From Branchiostoma belcheri (taxonomy: Eukaryota; Chordata; Leptocardii; Amphioxiformes; Branchiostomatidae): a DNA stretch of 64,000 nucleotides. Shown in pieces: positions 58,611-64,000 of the stretch. The DNA is taken from NCBI RefSeq assembly GCF_001625305.1, contig NW_017803915.1, positions 84,136-148,135 on the forward strand, in the 5' to 3' direction. Each line of letters begins with the position of its first letter. Positions within the stretch are counted from its first letter, which is position 1. The translations under genes and the position numbers were made by a program. The notes beneath the pieces are model-generated. The model was not told where the DNA came from. It did no database searches and saw only the letters and a program-made list of their open reading frames with translations.

Positions 58611-61535
58611 AGTATTGTGTGTGTGTGTGTGTGTACAGTAGTGTGTGTGTGTGTGTGTATATGTAAAGTGTGTGTGTGTGTGTGTGTGTGTACAGTAGTG
58701 TGTGTGTGTATATGTACAGAAGTGTGTGTGTGTGTGTGTACAGCAGTATAACGTACTAGTATGTGTGTGTGTGTACAGTATGTGTGTCTGTGTATGTACA
58801 GTAGTATGTGTGTGTGTGTACATTACAATGGTATGTGTGTGTGTGTGTGCGCGCACACGTGTGTGTACAGTAGTATGTGTGTGTGTGTCAGTATGTACAG
58901 TCAGTGGTATATGTGTGTGTGTGGTGGAGATTGTGTGGGTGGTGGATTCATACATTGGGAAACTCAAGGCTATATTCAAGGAGAATGGGACAAAAGACTA
59001 GGTCTAGGAAATCCAGCTGCATAAAGTCAACAGGTACTACAGGGCAATTGTCTTCTTGCTTGACCAAGATTAGAAAGGTGTGTAATTATATCAGAAACAA
59101 TGTGCTGCAAGAAAAATCTGCAGTAAAGGTTTACATATTGACCAGGCGACGTTCTTCTCTGGAGATAGAATAGGGGAGCTGAGGTCGTCCCAAGTGTACA
59201 GAGCATGGGGTTTTAAACCTTACTGACTTCAACCGGTTACTAGTACGCATACTATAGTACATAGCCTAGGTATATTAATGGGGTATGAATCTTATAATAC
59301 AACATGTAGTTATGTTTGAGTTCTTTTTGAAGTCGGTGGAAGACAAACATATGTTTTTCGAGTGGGTTCTGCAATTTTCTTTCTTTTTTTTTAAATGTGG
59401 ATGGAATTTGGTGGCTAAGGTTCAATAATGAGCTAACTTTCTTTTTTTTTTGGCAATTACTAATTAGCAATTGGACAGAAGAAGCTGAGTTATAATTAGC
59501 TATAGGTAGTGTGCACACGCTGAAGGGCGGAAATCCCGCTGCTATACCGATACCATATTTGACAAGCAGAACTAGCTAAGGTAGTCGGAATCCGCTACCT
59601 GGTCTGGTCCACATGATTCCACAGAACTAGTACCAACAAAGTCTTTCACACTAACCTGGTATCCAGGTGGCTGGGCGGGTTTTCTTCAGGTCTGCTGAAG
59701 CTCGATTGTGGAGGGGCGGATCAACTCCTGGTGTGCGGCATATGATTCAAATATACCGGGCGGTCTGTTGAGCTGGACAGGGGGAAAACTATTAGAGCCC
59801 CGAAGACAGCCTGCCCCAAGCACGATAGATTGGATAAACTGAAGTTACTTTCAAACTGATATTGTTACTAGAGATATGGTAATGAATGCATGTATGAACT
59901 ATGATTTAGGATATGTAGCATGTAACTTGTTACATGTAATTAGTGTCATCATCTGGATAACTGATCTTTCTTTTGTGGTATTGACATTAATGTTAACTAA
60001 CAACATCCGAGTCATTATCTCTGCTAACAGGTCAATATAAATTTGCCATTCTCACATTCTAATCTAAACCATCAAATTATGCCAAATCTGATATAATTTT
60101 GTACGGCAATTATAAGTTGAAAACAAAATAATCTTTAACCTGCAAGTAGATTCTGTGGGAAAAACGAGGCAATACTAGTATTGGATGCCTTTTTTTACAT
60201 AATATTTATTCATTGGTCTCCTGTAAGTGTCTTAGTTTAAACCATCGCATCATGGGCCAGCCAAGCAGGAGGTCAATGGATAATCCCCAAGTATTAAATT
60301 GACCAGTCTGTAACCATTTCCCCAGATTGACCAATTTGATACTGCCTCCCCCCCTCCCCCAAACATCTGCTTGGATAACAGCCGGGCAATATATGGAATA
60401 TTGACTCGCTTACGCCACAGAATCTGCTTAGAAATAAAATAATATTGAGATGTTCAAAACTACGGCGATATATACAGTGAAAACAGGCAAGAAATACCTA
60501 CCTAATATAATTTATAACATGCCTTATCAAAGTTGGACGTGATTTGTTGGCGAAAAGACGAGGGATCGGGTCAAACAAACATCCATCCAAAAAGTCGAAA
60601 TGCAATCTGCCCGTCGTTGTTTCGCATCAGTCGATGGTCTCATGAAAGTACATGTACTTTAACTAAGCTATAATAATACTCCGTTAACAGTATTACAAAC
60701 ATCTCGTGGCAGCAGCCTTGGTGTTTATGTTCATCCTGAATACTAGTAAAAAATGTCCGAGTCAGGCCATTACACCTACTAGAGGTCATCTACCGGGTGA
60801 CCTCGGCCAAGAAATTTACTCCTGATTACCCATATAACTGCGTGTGCAACACTGTCCGGCCGTTAACTTCCTTAGTAAGGAACTGAGTTACTAATGACGG
60901 TCACATCCTAGGATGTGAAGATAGCCTCTTGGCTTATTAGTTAGTATATAACGGTGGTCACCATTAGTTACTAGTTACTATAAACGGTATGTGTATGGGG
61001 TCTCAAAAAATTGTCGGAGGATAGCGTATACTTTTAAAGTTGTAGTATTGCGCTATTTGAACTGTTAAAACAACAAATGAATAACATTGTAAGTTCACTA
61101 CTGATTAAAAAAAACCATACATCCGAGTAAATGTGTTTTTAGCTTTAAGTTAGTAAATGTGATTTTTATGTATTACCATATATAACATATTGTTATTATG
61201 TACGCCTGTTTTTTTAGCCGGTATAACCGCCTTTCGGCGTAACATACCACCCTTTGTCATAAAGTCATAAAGATATAAACTGATAATAATTAACCAACTG
61301 TTTCCTATCTACTCACCACAGCAGTCTCCACGGTTAATGACTGTCACGTGACTGATGACGTAAGTGTCTCCAAGATCAACCTTCCACCACGGCTCGTACT
61401 CCAGGTCCGTGTGTGTGCATTCCTTTAGAGGGTACAGAATGGTTCCTGTGTTTCCGTCCACAGCTCGTTCCGCAGGATATTCCGATCTCAGCAAACTGCT
61501 CTGTGAGGCCTTTTTGTTGAGACCAACATTTATTT
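28710..61535 (-). CDS. Gene C: fucolectin F5/8C - 3x LAR-type Ig1-3 - 6x PAN chimeric protein (5' end not found)
   Basis: Exons in transcription order: F5/8C 61535-61317 and 47629-47414; Ig unit 3 at 46669-46364, 46157-45975, 45741-45631, 45112-44846; unit 2 at 44237-43941, 43483-43301, 43068-42958, 42686-42420; unit 1 at 41809-41513, 41028-40846, 40611-40501, 39983-39717; PAN at 39109-38873, 38003-37767, 37216-36980, 31835-31599, 30722-30486, 29798-29562; tail 28927-28710. All borders are GT/AG and every junction is phase 1. If all exons are used, the visible part is about 1550 residues. The F5/8C part suggests carbohydrate binding, the Ig part derives from LAR/PTPsigma-type receptors, and PAN domains bind proteins or sugars. 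No FN3, membrane or phosphatase segment was seen. The signal-peptide exon must lie above 61535 and was not identified. Whether one transcript carries all copies is unknown. Confidence 0.78.
28928..29561. other. Gene C intron between PAN copy 1 and the tail exon
   Basis: AT-rich sequence with no recognised exon or repeat. It has a G run near 29423. Confidence 0.4.
29562..29798 (-). CDS. Gene C PAN/Apple exon, copy 1
   Basis: This exon of 237 nt (79 codons) is in phase 1 on both sides. It encodes a PAN/Apple-like module with [13 protein letters not shown], then [20 protein letters not shown] and a C-terminal pair in [10 protein letters not shown]. The acceptor is CCCAAG| and the donor G|GTGAGT. 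Distinctive residues are Asn at the seventh position (MVNG) and Gln in HPQC. The apparent Met-starting extension upstream (MTTQ and beyond) is intron. Confidence 0.85.
30486..30722 (-). CDS. Gene C PAN/Apple exon, copy 2
   Basis: This exon has the same 237-nt, phase 1-1 structure and borders as copy 1. The protein differs from copy 1 at two residues (MVDG and HPRC). It lies 924 bp from copy 1, and the intervening intron is also duplicated sequence. Confidence 0.85.
31599..31835 (-). CDS. Gene C PAN/Apple exon, copy 3
   Basis: This exon has the same 237-nt, phase 1-1 structure. Relative to copy 2 it has Ile to Val (DIWVIY), Pro to Ser (KTNSKN) and Lys to Arg near the end. It is the last copy before a 5.1-kb gap in the array. 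Confidence 0.85.
31836..33952. other. Gap in the PAN array, no exon recognised
   Basis: Unique AT-rich sequence with TATATATC and AATAATAATA stretches near 33050 and 33690-33750. Between about 33430 and 33585 the minus strand has a short open frame after a CTACTAG, with Lys/Arg/Leu-rich composition. I could not tie it to gene C. Confidence 0.35.
33953..35444. mobile_element. 1.5-kb TIR element inside the PAN array
   Basis: The left end CACGGGATATGCATCATCGG (33953) matches the reverse complement of the right end, CACGGGATAAGCATCAAATC (35444 inward). Both ends are followed by several CCCG/CGGGAT words within 100 bases, like subterminal transposase-binding repeats. The interior is GC-richer than the surroundings and has no transposase frame. 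No convincing target duplication was found. Confidence 0.5.
35445..36979. other. Intron between TIR element and PAN copy 4, with a PAN-unit flank
   Basis: Positions 36421-36960 are homologous to the intron that follows the other PAN exons (ATCTTCCCTGTGTTAGCATA, AATTTACACAGCTTACAGTT, CCACCAAGAATAGC). The array unit therefore extends well beyond the exon. The stretch 35445-36420 is not recognised; it has G/A-rich runs near 36280-36370. Confidence 0.45.
36980..37216 (-). CDS. Gene C PAN/Apple exon, copy 4
   Basis: This exon has the same 237-nt, phase 1-1 structure and splice signals. It matches copy 2 except for DRIAG at the C-terminal end, where other copies have DKIVG or DRIVG. It lies 787 bp from copy 5. 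Confidence 0.85.
37767..38003 (-). CDS. Gene C PAN/Apple exon, copy 5
   Basis: This exon has the same 237-nt, phase 1-1 structure. It has DTLPM at the start, a change shared only with copy 6, and HPQC, shared with copy 1. This mosaic of shared differences suggests exchange between copies. Confidence 0.85.
38873..39109 (-). CDS. Gene C PAN/Apple exon, copy 6 (first in transcript)
   Basis: This exon has the same 237-nt, phase 1-1 structure. It has DTLPM and HPRC. It follows the third Ig domain of unit 1 in transcription order, and the split codon gives Asp at that junction. The acceptor has the best pyrimidine tract of the six. Confidence 0.85.
39717..41809 (-). CDS. Gene C LAR-type Ig1-Ig2-Ig3 unit 1 (nearest PAN array)
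   Basis: The exons are Ig1 41809-41513 (297 nt), Ig2 first half 41028-40846 (183), Ig2 second half 40611-40501 (111) and Ig3 39983-39717 (267), all phase 1-1. Ig1 has HPPVDTTGV, the FCEAN Cys, and [17 protein letters not shown]. Ig2 has [33 protein letters not shown] and [14 protein letters not shown]. Ig3 starts VRKVPPYF and has [18 protein letters not shown] and [12 protein letters not shown]. This order and these motifs match Ig1-3 of LAR/PTPdelta/PTPsigma receptors, including the conserved junction LYVRVR and the GSPMP motif. A SINE in its Ig2-Ig3 intron abuts the donor at 40501. Confidence 0.88.
40255..40491. mobile_element. tRNA-derived SINE in Ig unit 1, flanked by 13-bp duplication
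   Basis: A tRNA-like head has an A-box region (GTGGCGCAACGGC) and a B box (GGTTCGAGTCC). It is followed by CCCTTGGGAAAGGCACTTTA and a 3' end in AATTTCAATAAAT. The 13-bp direct repeats CAAACTTACCCCG at 40242-40254 and 40492-40504 are the target duplication. The right-hand copy contains the active donor of the Ig2 second-half exon. The head is tRNA-like but the acceptor stem does not pair well, so I do not call it a tRNA gene. Confidence 0.85.
41810..42419. other. Intron between Ig units 1 and 2
   Basis: The sequence between the units is itself duplicated. The stretch 41880-42400 matches 44300-44840 closely (GATGCGATTATAGTCTATGG and following), so the duplication unit of about 2.43 kb spans exons and introns. 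No additional exon is recognised here, nor in the shorter introns of the Ig array. Confidence 0.6.
42420..44237 (-). CDS. Gene C LAR-type Ig1-Ig2-Ig3 unit 2
   Basis: The exons are 44237-43941 (297 nt), 43483-43301 (183), 43068-42958 (111) and 42686-42420 (267), all phase 1-1 with the same borders as unit 1. Domain cysteines and core tryptophans are intact. Differences include GDRTIIP in Ig1 and IleAsnArg for IleThrTrp after GFPD in Ig2. Its Ig2-Ig3 intron lacks the SINE found in units 1 and 3; the empty site CAAACTTACCCCG is at 42949-42961. Confidence 0.88.
44846..46669 (-). CDS. Gene C LAR-type Ig1-Ig2-Ig3 unit 3 (first in transcript)
   Basis: The exons are 46669-46364 (306 nt), 46157-45975 (183), 45741-45631 (111) and 45112-44846 (267), all phase 1-1. 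Its Ig1 exon is three codons longer at the 5' end (DQPVAPS before ITHPP), which may be the ancestral junction with the F5/8C part. It reads [11 protein letters not shown] where the other units have LNIEWRKG. The intron between Ig1 and Ig2 is about 220 bp shorter than in units 1 and 2. All Ig cysteines are present. Confidence 0.88.
45384..45621. mobile_element. tRNA-derived SINE in Ig unit 3, same insertion as unit 1
   Basis: The element is identical in structure and insertion point to 40255-40491. It has 13-bp duplications at 45371-45383 and 45622-45634, again with the Ig2 donor in the right copy. It differs from the unit 1 copy by a few bases (GCGTGCGCGACTCGGAATCA here). Confidence 0.85.
46670..47413. 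other. Gene C intron between Ig unit 3 and the F5/8C exon
   Basis: AT-rich sequence in which I recognise no exon or repeat. Confidence 0.4.
47414..47629 (-). CDS. Gene C exon: second half of fucolectin-type F5/8C domain
   Basis: This exon of 216 nt is in phase 1 on both sides. It encodes [10 protein letters not shown], then a Cys before [18 protein letters not shown], the [10 protein letters not shown] strand, and [11 protein letters not shown] at the end. These are the closing strands of eel-fucolectin/tachylectin-4-type F5/8C domains. The split codon joins the upstream exon to read DCCGERLRNF, a hallmark of the family. The acceptor is TCTTACAG and the donor G|GTAGGA. Confidence 0.88.
47733..47875. 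repeat. Inverted-repeat arm, left (partner 60856-60996)
   Basis: The sequence runs from ATACACATACC through ACGGTGACCACCGTTATATA, GAGGCTCTCTTCAC and CTAGGATGTGACCG to AACGGTCGGG. The reverse complement of 60856-60996 follows it almost base for base. The arm begins about 100 bases inside the 13.7-kb intron of gene C. It may be a MITE with imperfect ends of its own (GTTACTAATAACGG-like) or one end of a large element. Confidence 0.7.
48365..48521. mobile_element. MITE, 157 bp, 9-bp target duplication (MULE-like)
   Basis: Long terminal inverted repeats start TACTCTCCAAGCAGAGG and end in CCTCTGCTTGGATAGTA, with about 45 bases paired per arm. TTGGGCAGC flanks both sides (48356-48364 and 48522-48530). 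A 9-bp duplication with long TIRs is typical of Mutator-like elements. A related end occurs at about 60362-60375. Confidence 0.8.
49317..50616 (+). CDS. Two candidate plus-strand exons of unknown nature inside the gene C intron
   Basis: After TTGTAG at 49311-49316 a 38-codon frame ([14 protein letters not shown]...) ends in TAA at 49431. After TCTCCAG at 50411-50417 a 66-codon frame ([20 protein letters not shown]...) ends in TAG at 50614. Both are less AT-rich than their surroundings and have acceptor-like sites. Both end in stops, so they cannot be consecutive coding exons of one transcript in these frames. They may be remnants of a transposon or a retrocopy. I recognise no family. Confidence 0.25.
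51232..52584 (+). mobile_element. 5'-truncated LINE with long open reverse-transcriptase frame
   Basis: An open frame to 52476 (about 410 codons) carries [44 protein letters not shown], the [20 protein letters not shown] block and the catalytic FYADD (YADD at 51814-51825), then the YLGIHLN thumb region. Upstream, a further RT block (VPVVKNKSG) is present but the endonuclease is missing. After the stop comes a short 3' UTR with AATAAAG and GAATGAATGAATGAG as tail. The frame has no stop or shift within the RT, so the insertion is fairly young. It is a CR1/L2-group relative by motif; it lies antisense to gene C in its large intron. Confidence 0.85.
52741..53720. repeat. Three degenerate ~410-bp tandem copies
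   Basis: Blocks near 52750, 53160 and 53560 share ATCAGCCTGGTATTGT-like starts, TTTATGAA..GAAA.CGCACTTCTGTG and a GGACG.CTCCT-type stretch. The first two also share ATTTCTTTCAAA near the end. They are strongly diverged. Confidence 0.5.
54110..55265. repeat. Two degenerate copies of a ~830-bp block
   Basis: ACAAATAACTACTATTATC followed by AATAAACTCTAGTTCATC (54138-54185) recurs as ACAAATAGCTACCGTTATCA and AATAAACACTAGTTCATC at 54963-55010. GAGTCATAAGAC (54400) and TAGTCATAAGAC (55250) sit at matching distances. This is an old tandem duplication in the gene C intron. Confidence 0.5.
55328..55368. repeat. Perfect 19-bp inverted repeat with 3-base loop
   Basis: TTCTCAAAGCTCAGTTCCT (55328-55346), loop ACC, then the exact complement (55350-55368). 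This is a strong hairpin in either strand. Nothing else is recognised from 55370 to 56195. Confidence 0.8.
56196..57789 (+). mobile_element. tRNA-derived SINE interrupted by a TIR element
   Basis: The head at 56196-56285 has tRNA-like boxes (GTGGTGTAGTGG and GGGTTCGATTCC). The body and tail at 57461-57789 begin with CGACGTTGTGCCCTTGGGAA and share AAAGGCACTTTACACGA with the SINEs in gene C, ending near TTATTATTATAAATAAA. The two parts are split by the element at 56286-57460. The join is plausible by family comparison, though no target duplication proves it. Confidence 0.6.
56286..57460. mobile_element. 1.17-kb DNA element with 34-bp terminal inverted repeats
   Basis: The ends TGACATCCAGTAGATTTCTA (56286) and the complement at 57427-57460 pair over 34 bases with one mismatch. 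Inside, 56520-56860 holds a degraded plus-strand coding stretch. Its frames contain several Cys ([27 protein letters not shown]) separated by frame changes, like the Cys-rich C terminus of a lost protein. No target duplication is obvious and no transposase core is seen, so the superfamily is undetermined. Confidence 0.65.
58133..58922. repeat. Composite (GT)n array with ACAGTAGTAT spacers, ~790 bp
   Basis: GT runs of 8 to about 30 units are separated by the short motif TACAGTAGTATGTG or close variants. A 66-bp unique segment interrupts the array at 58327-58392. The regular spacer makes it a higher-order array. All long open frames through it are artefacts. Confidence 0.95.
58923..60855. other. 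Gene C intron, little recognised
   Basis: No exon is identified. At about 60340-60380 the sequence CATCTGCTTGGATAACAGCC resembles one end of the MITE at 48365-48521 and may be a decayed copy. The remainder is AT-rich unique sequence. Confidence 0.4.
60856..60996. repeat. Inverted-repeat arm, right (partner 47733-47875)
   Basis: This is the reverse-complement counterpart of the left arm, with the same order of motifs (CCGTTAAC, GACGGTCACATCCTAGG, AACGGTGGTCACC, GGTATGTGTAT). It ends about 320 bases before the first visible gene C exon. The pair encloses almost the whole 13.7-kb intron. Confidence 0.7.
61216..61255. mobile_element. Second copy of the LINE-type terminal hairpin
   Basis: AGCCGGTATAACCGCCTTTC followed by GGCGTAAC matches the module at 19400-19430 apart from one or two bases. 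It lies about 60 bases from the F5/8C exon donor. Confidence 0.5.
61317..61535 (-). CDS. Gene C exon: first half of fucolectin-type F5/8C domain
   Basis: This exon of 219 nt is in phase 1 on both sides. It encodes [11 protein letters not shown], then [13 protein letters not shown], the [12 protein letters not shown] strand and the start of the family motif with VINRGDCC. The conserved Ala-Ser-Gln-Ser, DGN and WW-DLG features are those of fucolectin/tachylectin-4 F5/8C domains, which bind fucose through His/Arg residues. A CTH is visible at the expected place, but sugar specificity cannot be claimed. The acceptor is CCCTGCAG and the donor G|GTGAGT. Phase 1 on the left implies an upstream signal-peptide exon. 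Confidence 0.88.
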
Positions 61536-61589
61536 CTGCAGGGAAAACAGCATTTGTTACATGCAATATGAGACGGGTTTGTTTATTTC

Positions 61590-61800
61590 CTCCATGAAAA
61601 ATGGAGGTATTGTTTTTGGTGTATCTGTGTGTGTGTGTGTGTCTGTCTGTCTGTGTCTGTCTTTCTGTATATCTGTATGTCTGTGTGTGTGTGTGTCTGT
61701 CTGTGTCTCTCTGTGTGTGTGTGTGTGAGTGTATGTATGTGTTCCTGCATCTCTGTGTCCATCATAACTTCTGGACGCCTTTATGGATTGTGATATGTTG
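61590..61800 (+). repeat. TG-rich microsatellite within a GGAGGTATTG-type interspersed repeat
   Basis: ATGGAGGTATTGTTTTTGGT leads into (TG)n and (TGTC)n runs. These are followed by CATCATAACTTCTGGACGCC and GGATTGTGAT. This head-microsatellite-tail layout looks like a dispersed repeat of marine invertebrates with a variable inner array. The identification is from memory of the pattern only. Confidence 0.5.
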
Positions 61801-62013
61801 ATAAGCCGTAGGAAGACGAATGTCAAGACAATTTCAAATTTGTGTCTCCGGATGACTGACCTTGGTAATGCAGCAAATTATGCAAGTGAAGACTTTATAA
61901 AGATTGTCATGACGGTAAATCAACGCATCAGGTTCATTTCGGTTCAGATTCATCTGGTTACACTCGACCGTTGTGTCCTTTTACTCTGCAGGAATTTTCA
62001 TTACGCGGTTTAG

Positions 62014-62193
62014 GAGCGCACCGAGCGGCTAGAACGTGCGGAGTCGGGGCAGGCCAACCGCGGTATGTTGCTGGAAGCAAAGGCAAACGCCGTAAGAAGG
62101 AAAGCGGCGTCTGATCCTTTCACAATGGCTGCGCTGTTGAGGACTTTGGCAGAAAAAGCCAATAAAACAGGGCACCAGAACGCAAAAAAGTAG
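62014..62193 (+). CDS. Candidate small exon or ORF, Ala/Arg/Lys-rich helix
   Basis: Following a CTCTGCAG (61984-61991) and TTTAG (62009-62013), 59 codons are open to TAG. They encode a charged helical segment with ERLERAESGQANRG and SDPFTMAALLRTLAEK. The base composition is markedly GC-richer than the flanks. No start codon precedes it in frame, so it would have to be an internal or terminal exon. The opposite strand also has an open frame with a leader-like start, but its hydrophobic look can arise from reversing a charged helix. No family is recognised. Confidence 0.25.
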   Translation, partial: ERTERLERAESGQANRGMLLEAKANAVRRKAASDPFTMAALLRTLAEKANKTGHQNAKK

Positions 62194-64000
62194 CTATACC
62201 ACACCGAACGACCCTTGAAAAACCTGCCGACCCCTGACTATGGTTTGGGGGATGGACCCGTGCAAGGGACATAAAGAAGCATTTTTTCGAGCTTTTCAAC
62301 CATTTCTAGCTCCAGCTGCTTAGTCAAACCCCTGTATAGATATTACCAGTGTACAAAATACTTTTTTAAACCAGGTTGGCAAAAATTAGGTTGCCCATCA
62401 GAATTTTAGGTTGAAATGTTACATACATAAGCCTTTGACAATATATCTAACAGCCTTTAGTTAACTTATACTGGTACATGCAATAGCCATTAATACCTTA
62501 AATTAAAAAAGCATCTGCTGGATACAGTGGGCATGATTTCGTGGGGGGGGGGGCATTCTTAAAATTCCGGTAGCACACTGGACTACCAAGGTTCAAAAAT
62601 AGGTTGCTACAGGCCCTACCTTTTCAGGACTTAATTAAGAAACGCAACTTTTTTCCTAGGCCTTACTAACTGTTGCAATACTTCAAGAAACGGGCAAATA
62701 TTTAAAAGTGTTTTACAAGCTTATAATAAGGGACTGTAAGAGAAGTTAGGGTGTCAGAAAACACGAAAATGTCTCAACGCATCACCTGTTTTGAGACAAA
62801 GCCGACAGACGTGGCATGAATTGCAAACTTATTTGATGCTACCATTCGAAGGTCGAGTTGGCACGCTTTCTGGACCAATACCATTGACGGGGGGGGGGGT
62901 ATTGAGTGCATTTAACTGAGAGTTTTCAGTATTATTACACGATTTTAACTGCTGTAAAATTCTCCAGAATAGGAACATTTGGCGAAAAAGGCAACATTTC
63001 ACGGTTCTGTTGTATATCGAATTTTTGACGCCTCTGCAATCACTATGTGCCTTGAATCACAATTCACCTCACGGAGTGACTTGGATACAAGACAGAGCAA
63101 ACGTGAAAGCCGCGCTGGCCTTCGCCCCTCCGTACGTGCAAGTTACCCACCCCACCCCAATCTAGCTAGGGGTCAGTCTCGAACAGATTTTCTGGTAATG
63201 TATTAAAGTTGCTCTTTGTCCGCAAGCCATTTGAAATATGGCAAATAATACATTGATTTCTAAGGGATAGATTTATACTTAAACGTTGCAACTAATTAGC
63301 TATCTTGGGTTAAATTTGAAGTCAAATTTGACCCCATCCCTCCGCATGCAACACGCCCAGAATACTGCTGATCTACTCCTGGACACCAGCCAACCACCGG
63401 TCAACAATGTCCGAACCTCCCGCACTGCCGAATGGTTTAAACACTTTGAAATAAACATGGGGCCTGCATGGCGTTTTTCGTAGAACGTAATCGGCCGTTT
63501 TAATTCTACGTAGGGCGCATACAGATCACTCTTATTCAACGTAGAACGTAATTGACGCATTTTGTGTAGAGCATAATTCACGTTTAAATTCTAAGTAATG
63601 CGTTGTAGCCCCTTGGAATTTATCGTAAAGCGTAATCGCTAATATTTACGTAGCCGGCTCTCATAATGTAGCGTAGAGCGTTGTCGGGGACCCCCCCCCC
63701 CACTGCAGGTCCTCAAAGATCGCCGACAGGATTTCCTGTCACATAACAGCCAAATTATATCGGAAGCCTGTACGTAAGCTAAATAAACGTCCCAATTGCC
63801 TCATGGCGTAAACTAATGGCTCTACATTTGTGACTAGAGCTGGAAATGTTTGATGTTCACACAATGTACATACTAGTAGTCACAAGGTGCGCTTATAGGC
63901 TTATCCAGGGATATAGAGAGTGCATAGAATGAAGATAAACCAGTTTTCCAGAAAAAGTCCATCGTTTGTCATTTCGGTTGCAGAGTTGGGTTAGATTAGG
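62194..64000. other. Upstream region of gene C, degenerate repeats at the right
   Basis: G runs occur at 62540 and 62890. From 63480 to 63690 the motif CGTAGAACGTAAT and variants (GTAGAGCGT, GTAAAGCGTAATCG) recurs about eight times with drift. No signal-peptide exon or promoter could be identified. Confidence 0.4.

Noticed and set aside
58071..58979. 302-residue minus-strand ORF rich in His and Thr
   Set aside because: It is a reading of the (GT)n array; composition is wholly explained by the repeat. The same applies to ORFs at 18220-18801, 21480-22004 and 61557-61826.
62010..62204. Minus-strand ORF with leader-like start as signal-peptide exon of gene C
   Set aside because: No phase-1 donor fits near the leader, and the plus strand offers an equally good frame. 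A hydrophobic look is expected from the reverse of a Lys/Glu/Ala-rich helix.

Overview
The window is animal genomic DNA: spliced genes with small, domain-sized exons, long AT-rich introns and many transposon remnants. The mix of extracellular modules (CUB, Sushi, SRCR, LDLR propeller, EGF, LDLa, fucolectin-type F5/8C, LAR-type Ig, PAN/Apple), the tRNA-derived SINEs and the abundant small inverted-repeat elements suggest an invertebrate deuterostome, most likely a cephalochordate (Branchiostoma). That placement is an inference. Exon borders below were read by hand from GT/AG sites and reading-frame continuity, with no transcript data.

Three genes are supported. Gene A (minus, about 19743 down to 1798, running off the left edge) encodes a secreted or membrane-anchored mosaic: signal peptide, Ser/Asp-rich linker, CUB, Sushi, SRCR, a five-exon YWTD propeller, EGF, LDLa. 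All 15 exons join in frame. Gene B (plus, 23208-24450) is a complete three-exon, 158-residue four-helix membrane protein, probably of the claudin/PMP22 superfamily. It lies head-to-head with gene A across about 3.5 kb. Gene C (minus, 61535 down to 28710, 5' end outside what I can recognise) converges on gene B.

Gene C is the most unusual locus. In order of transcription it has a fucolectin-type F5/8C domain on two exons separated by a 13.7-kb intron, then three tandem copies of the Ig1-Ig2-Ig3 block of LAR-type receptor tyrosine phosphatases (12 exons), then six almost identical PAN/Apple exons, then a short charged tail. No FN3 repeat, phosphatase domain or membrane segment is visible. Every one of the 20 repeated-domain exons begins and ends in phase 1, so any subset could be joined in frame. 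Recent duplication, a SINE inserted exactly at a splice donor in two of the three Ig units, and near-identity of the PAN exons point to a fast-evolving, possibly copy-variable or alternatively spliced recognition receptor.

The remaining sequence is introns and intergenic DNA. It holds a broken LINE (3655-5032), a longer LINE reverse-transcriptase ORF (51232-52584), a probable third LINE 3' remnant (14635-15230), a 2.9-kb TIR element with TTA target duplication (9248-12158), a 1.5-kb TIR element in the PAN array (33953-35444), a 1.2-kb TIR element nested in a SINE (56286-57460), several hairpin MITEs, minisatellites and large CA/GT arrays. I see no rRNA, CRISPR array, or intact free-standing tRNA gene.
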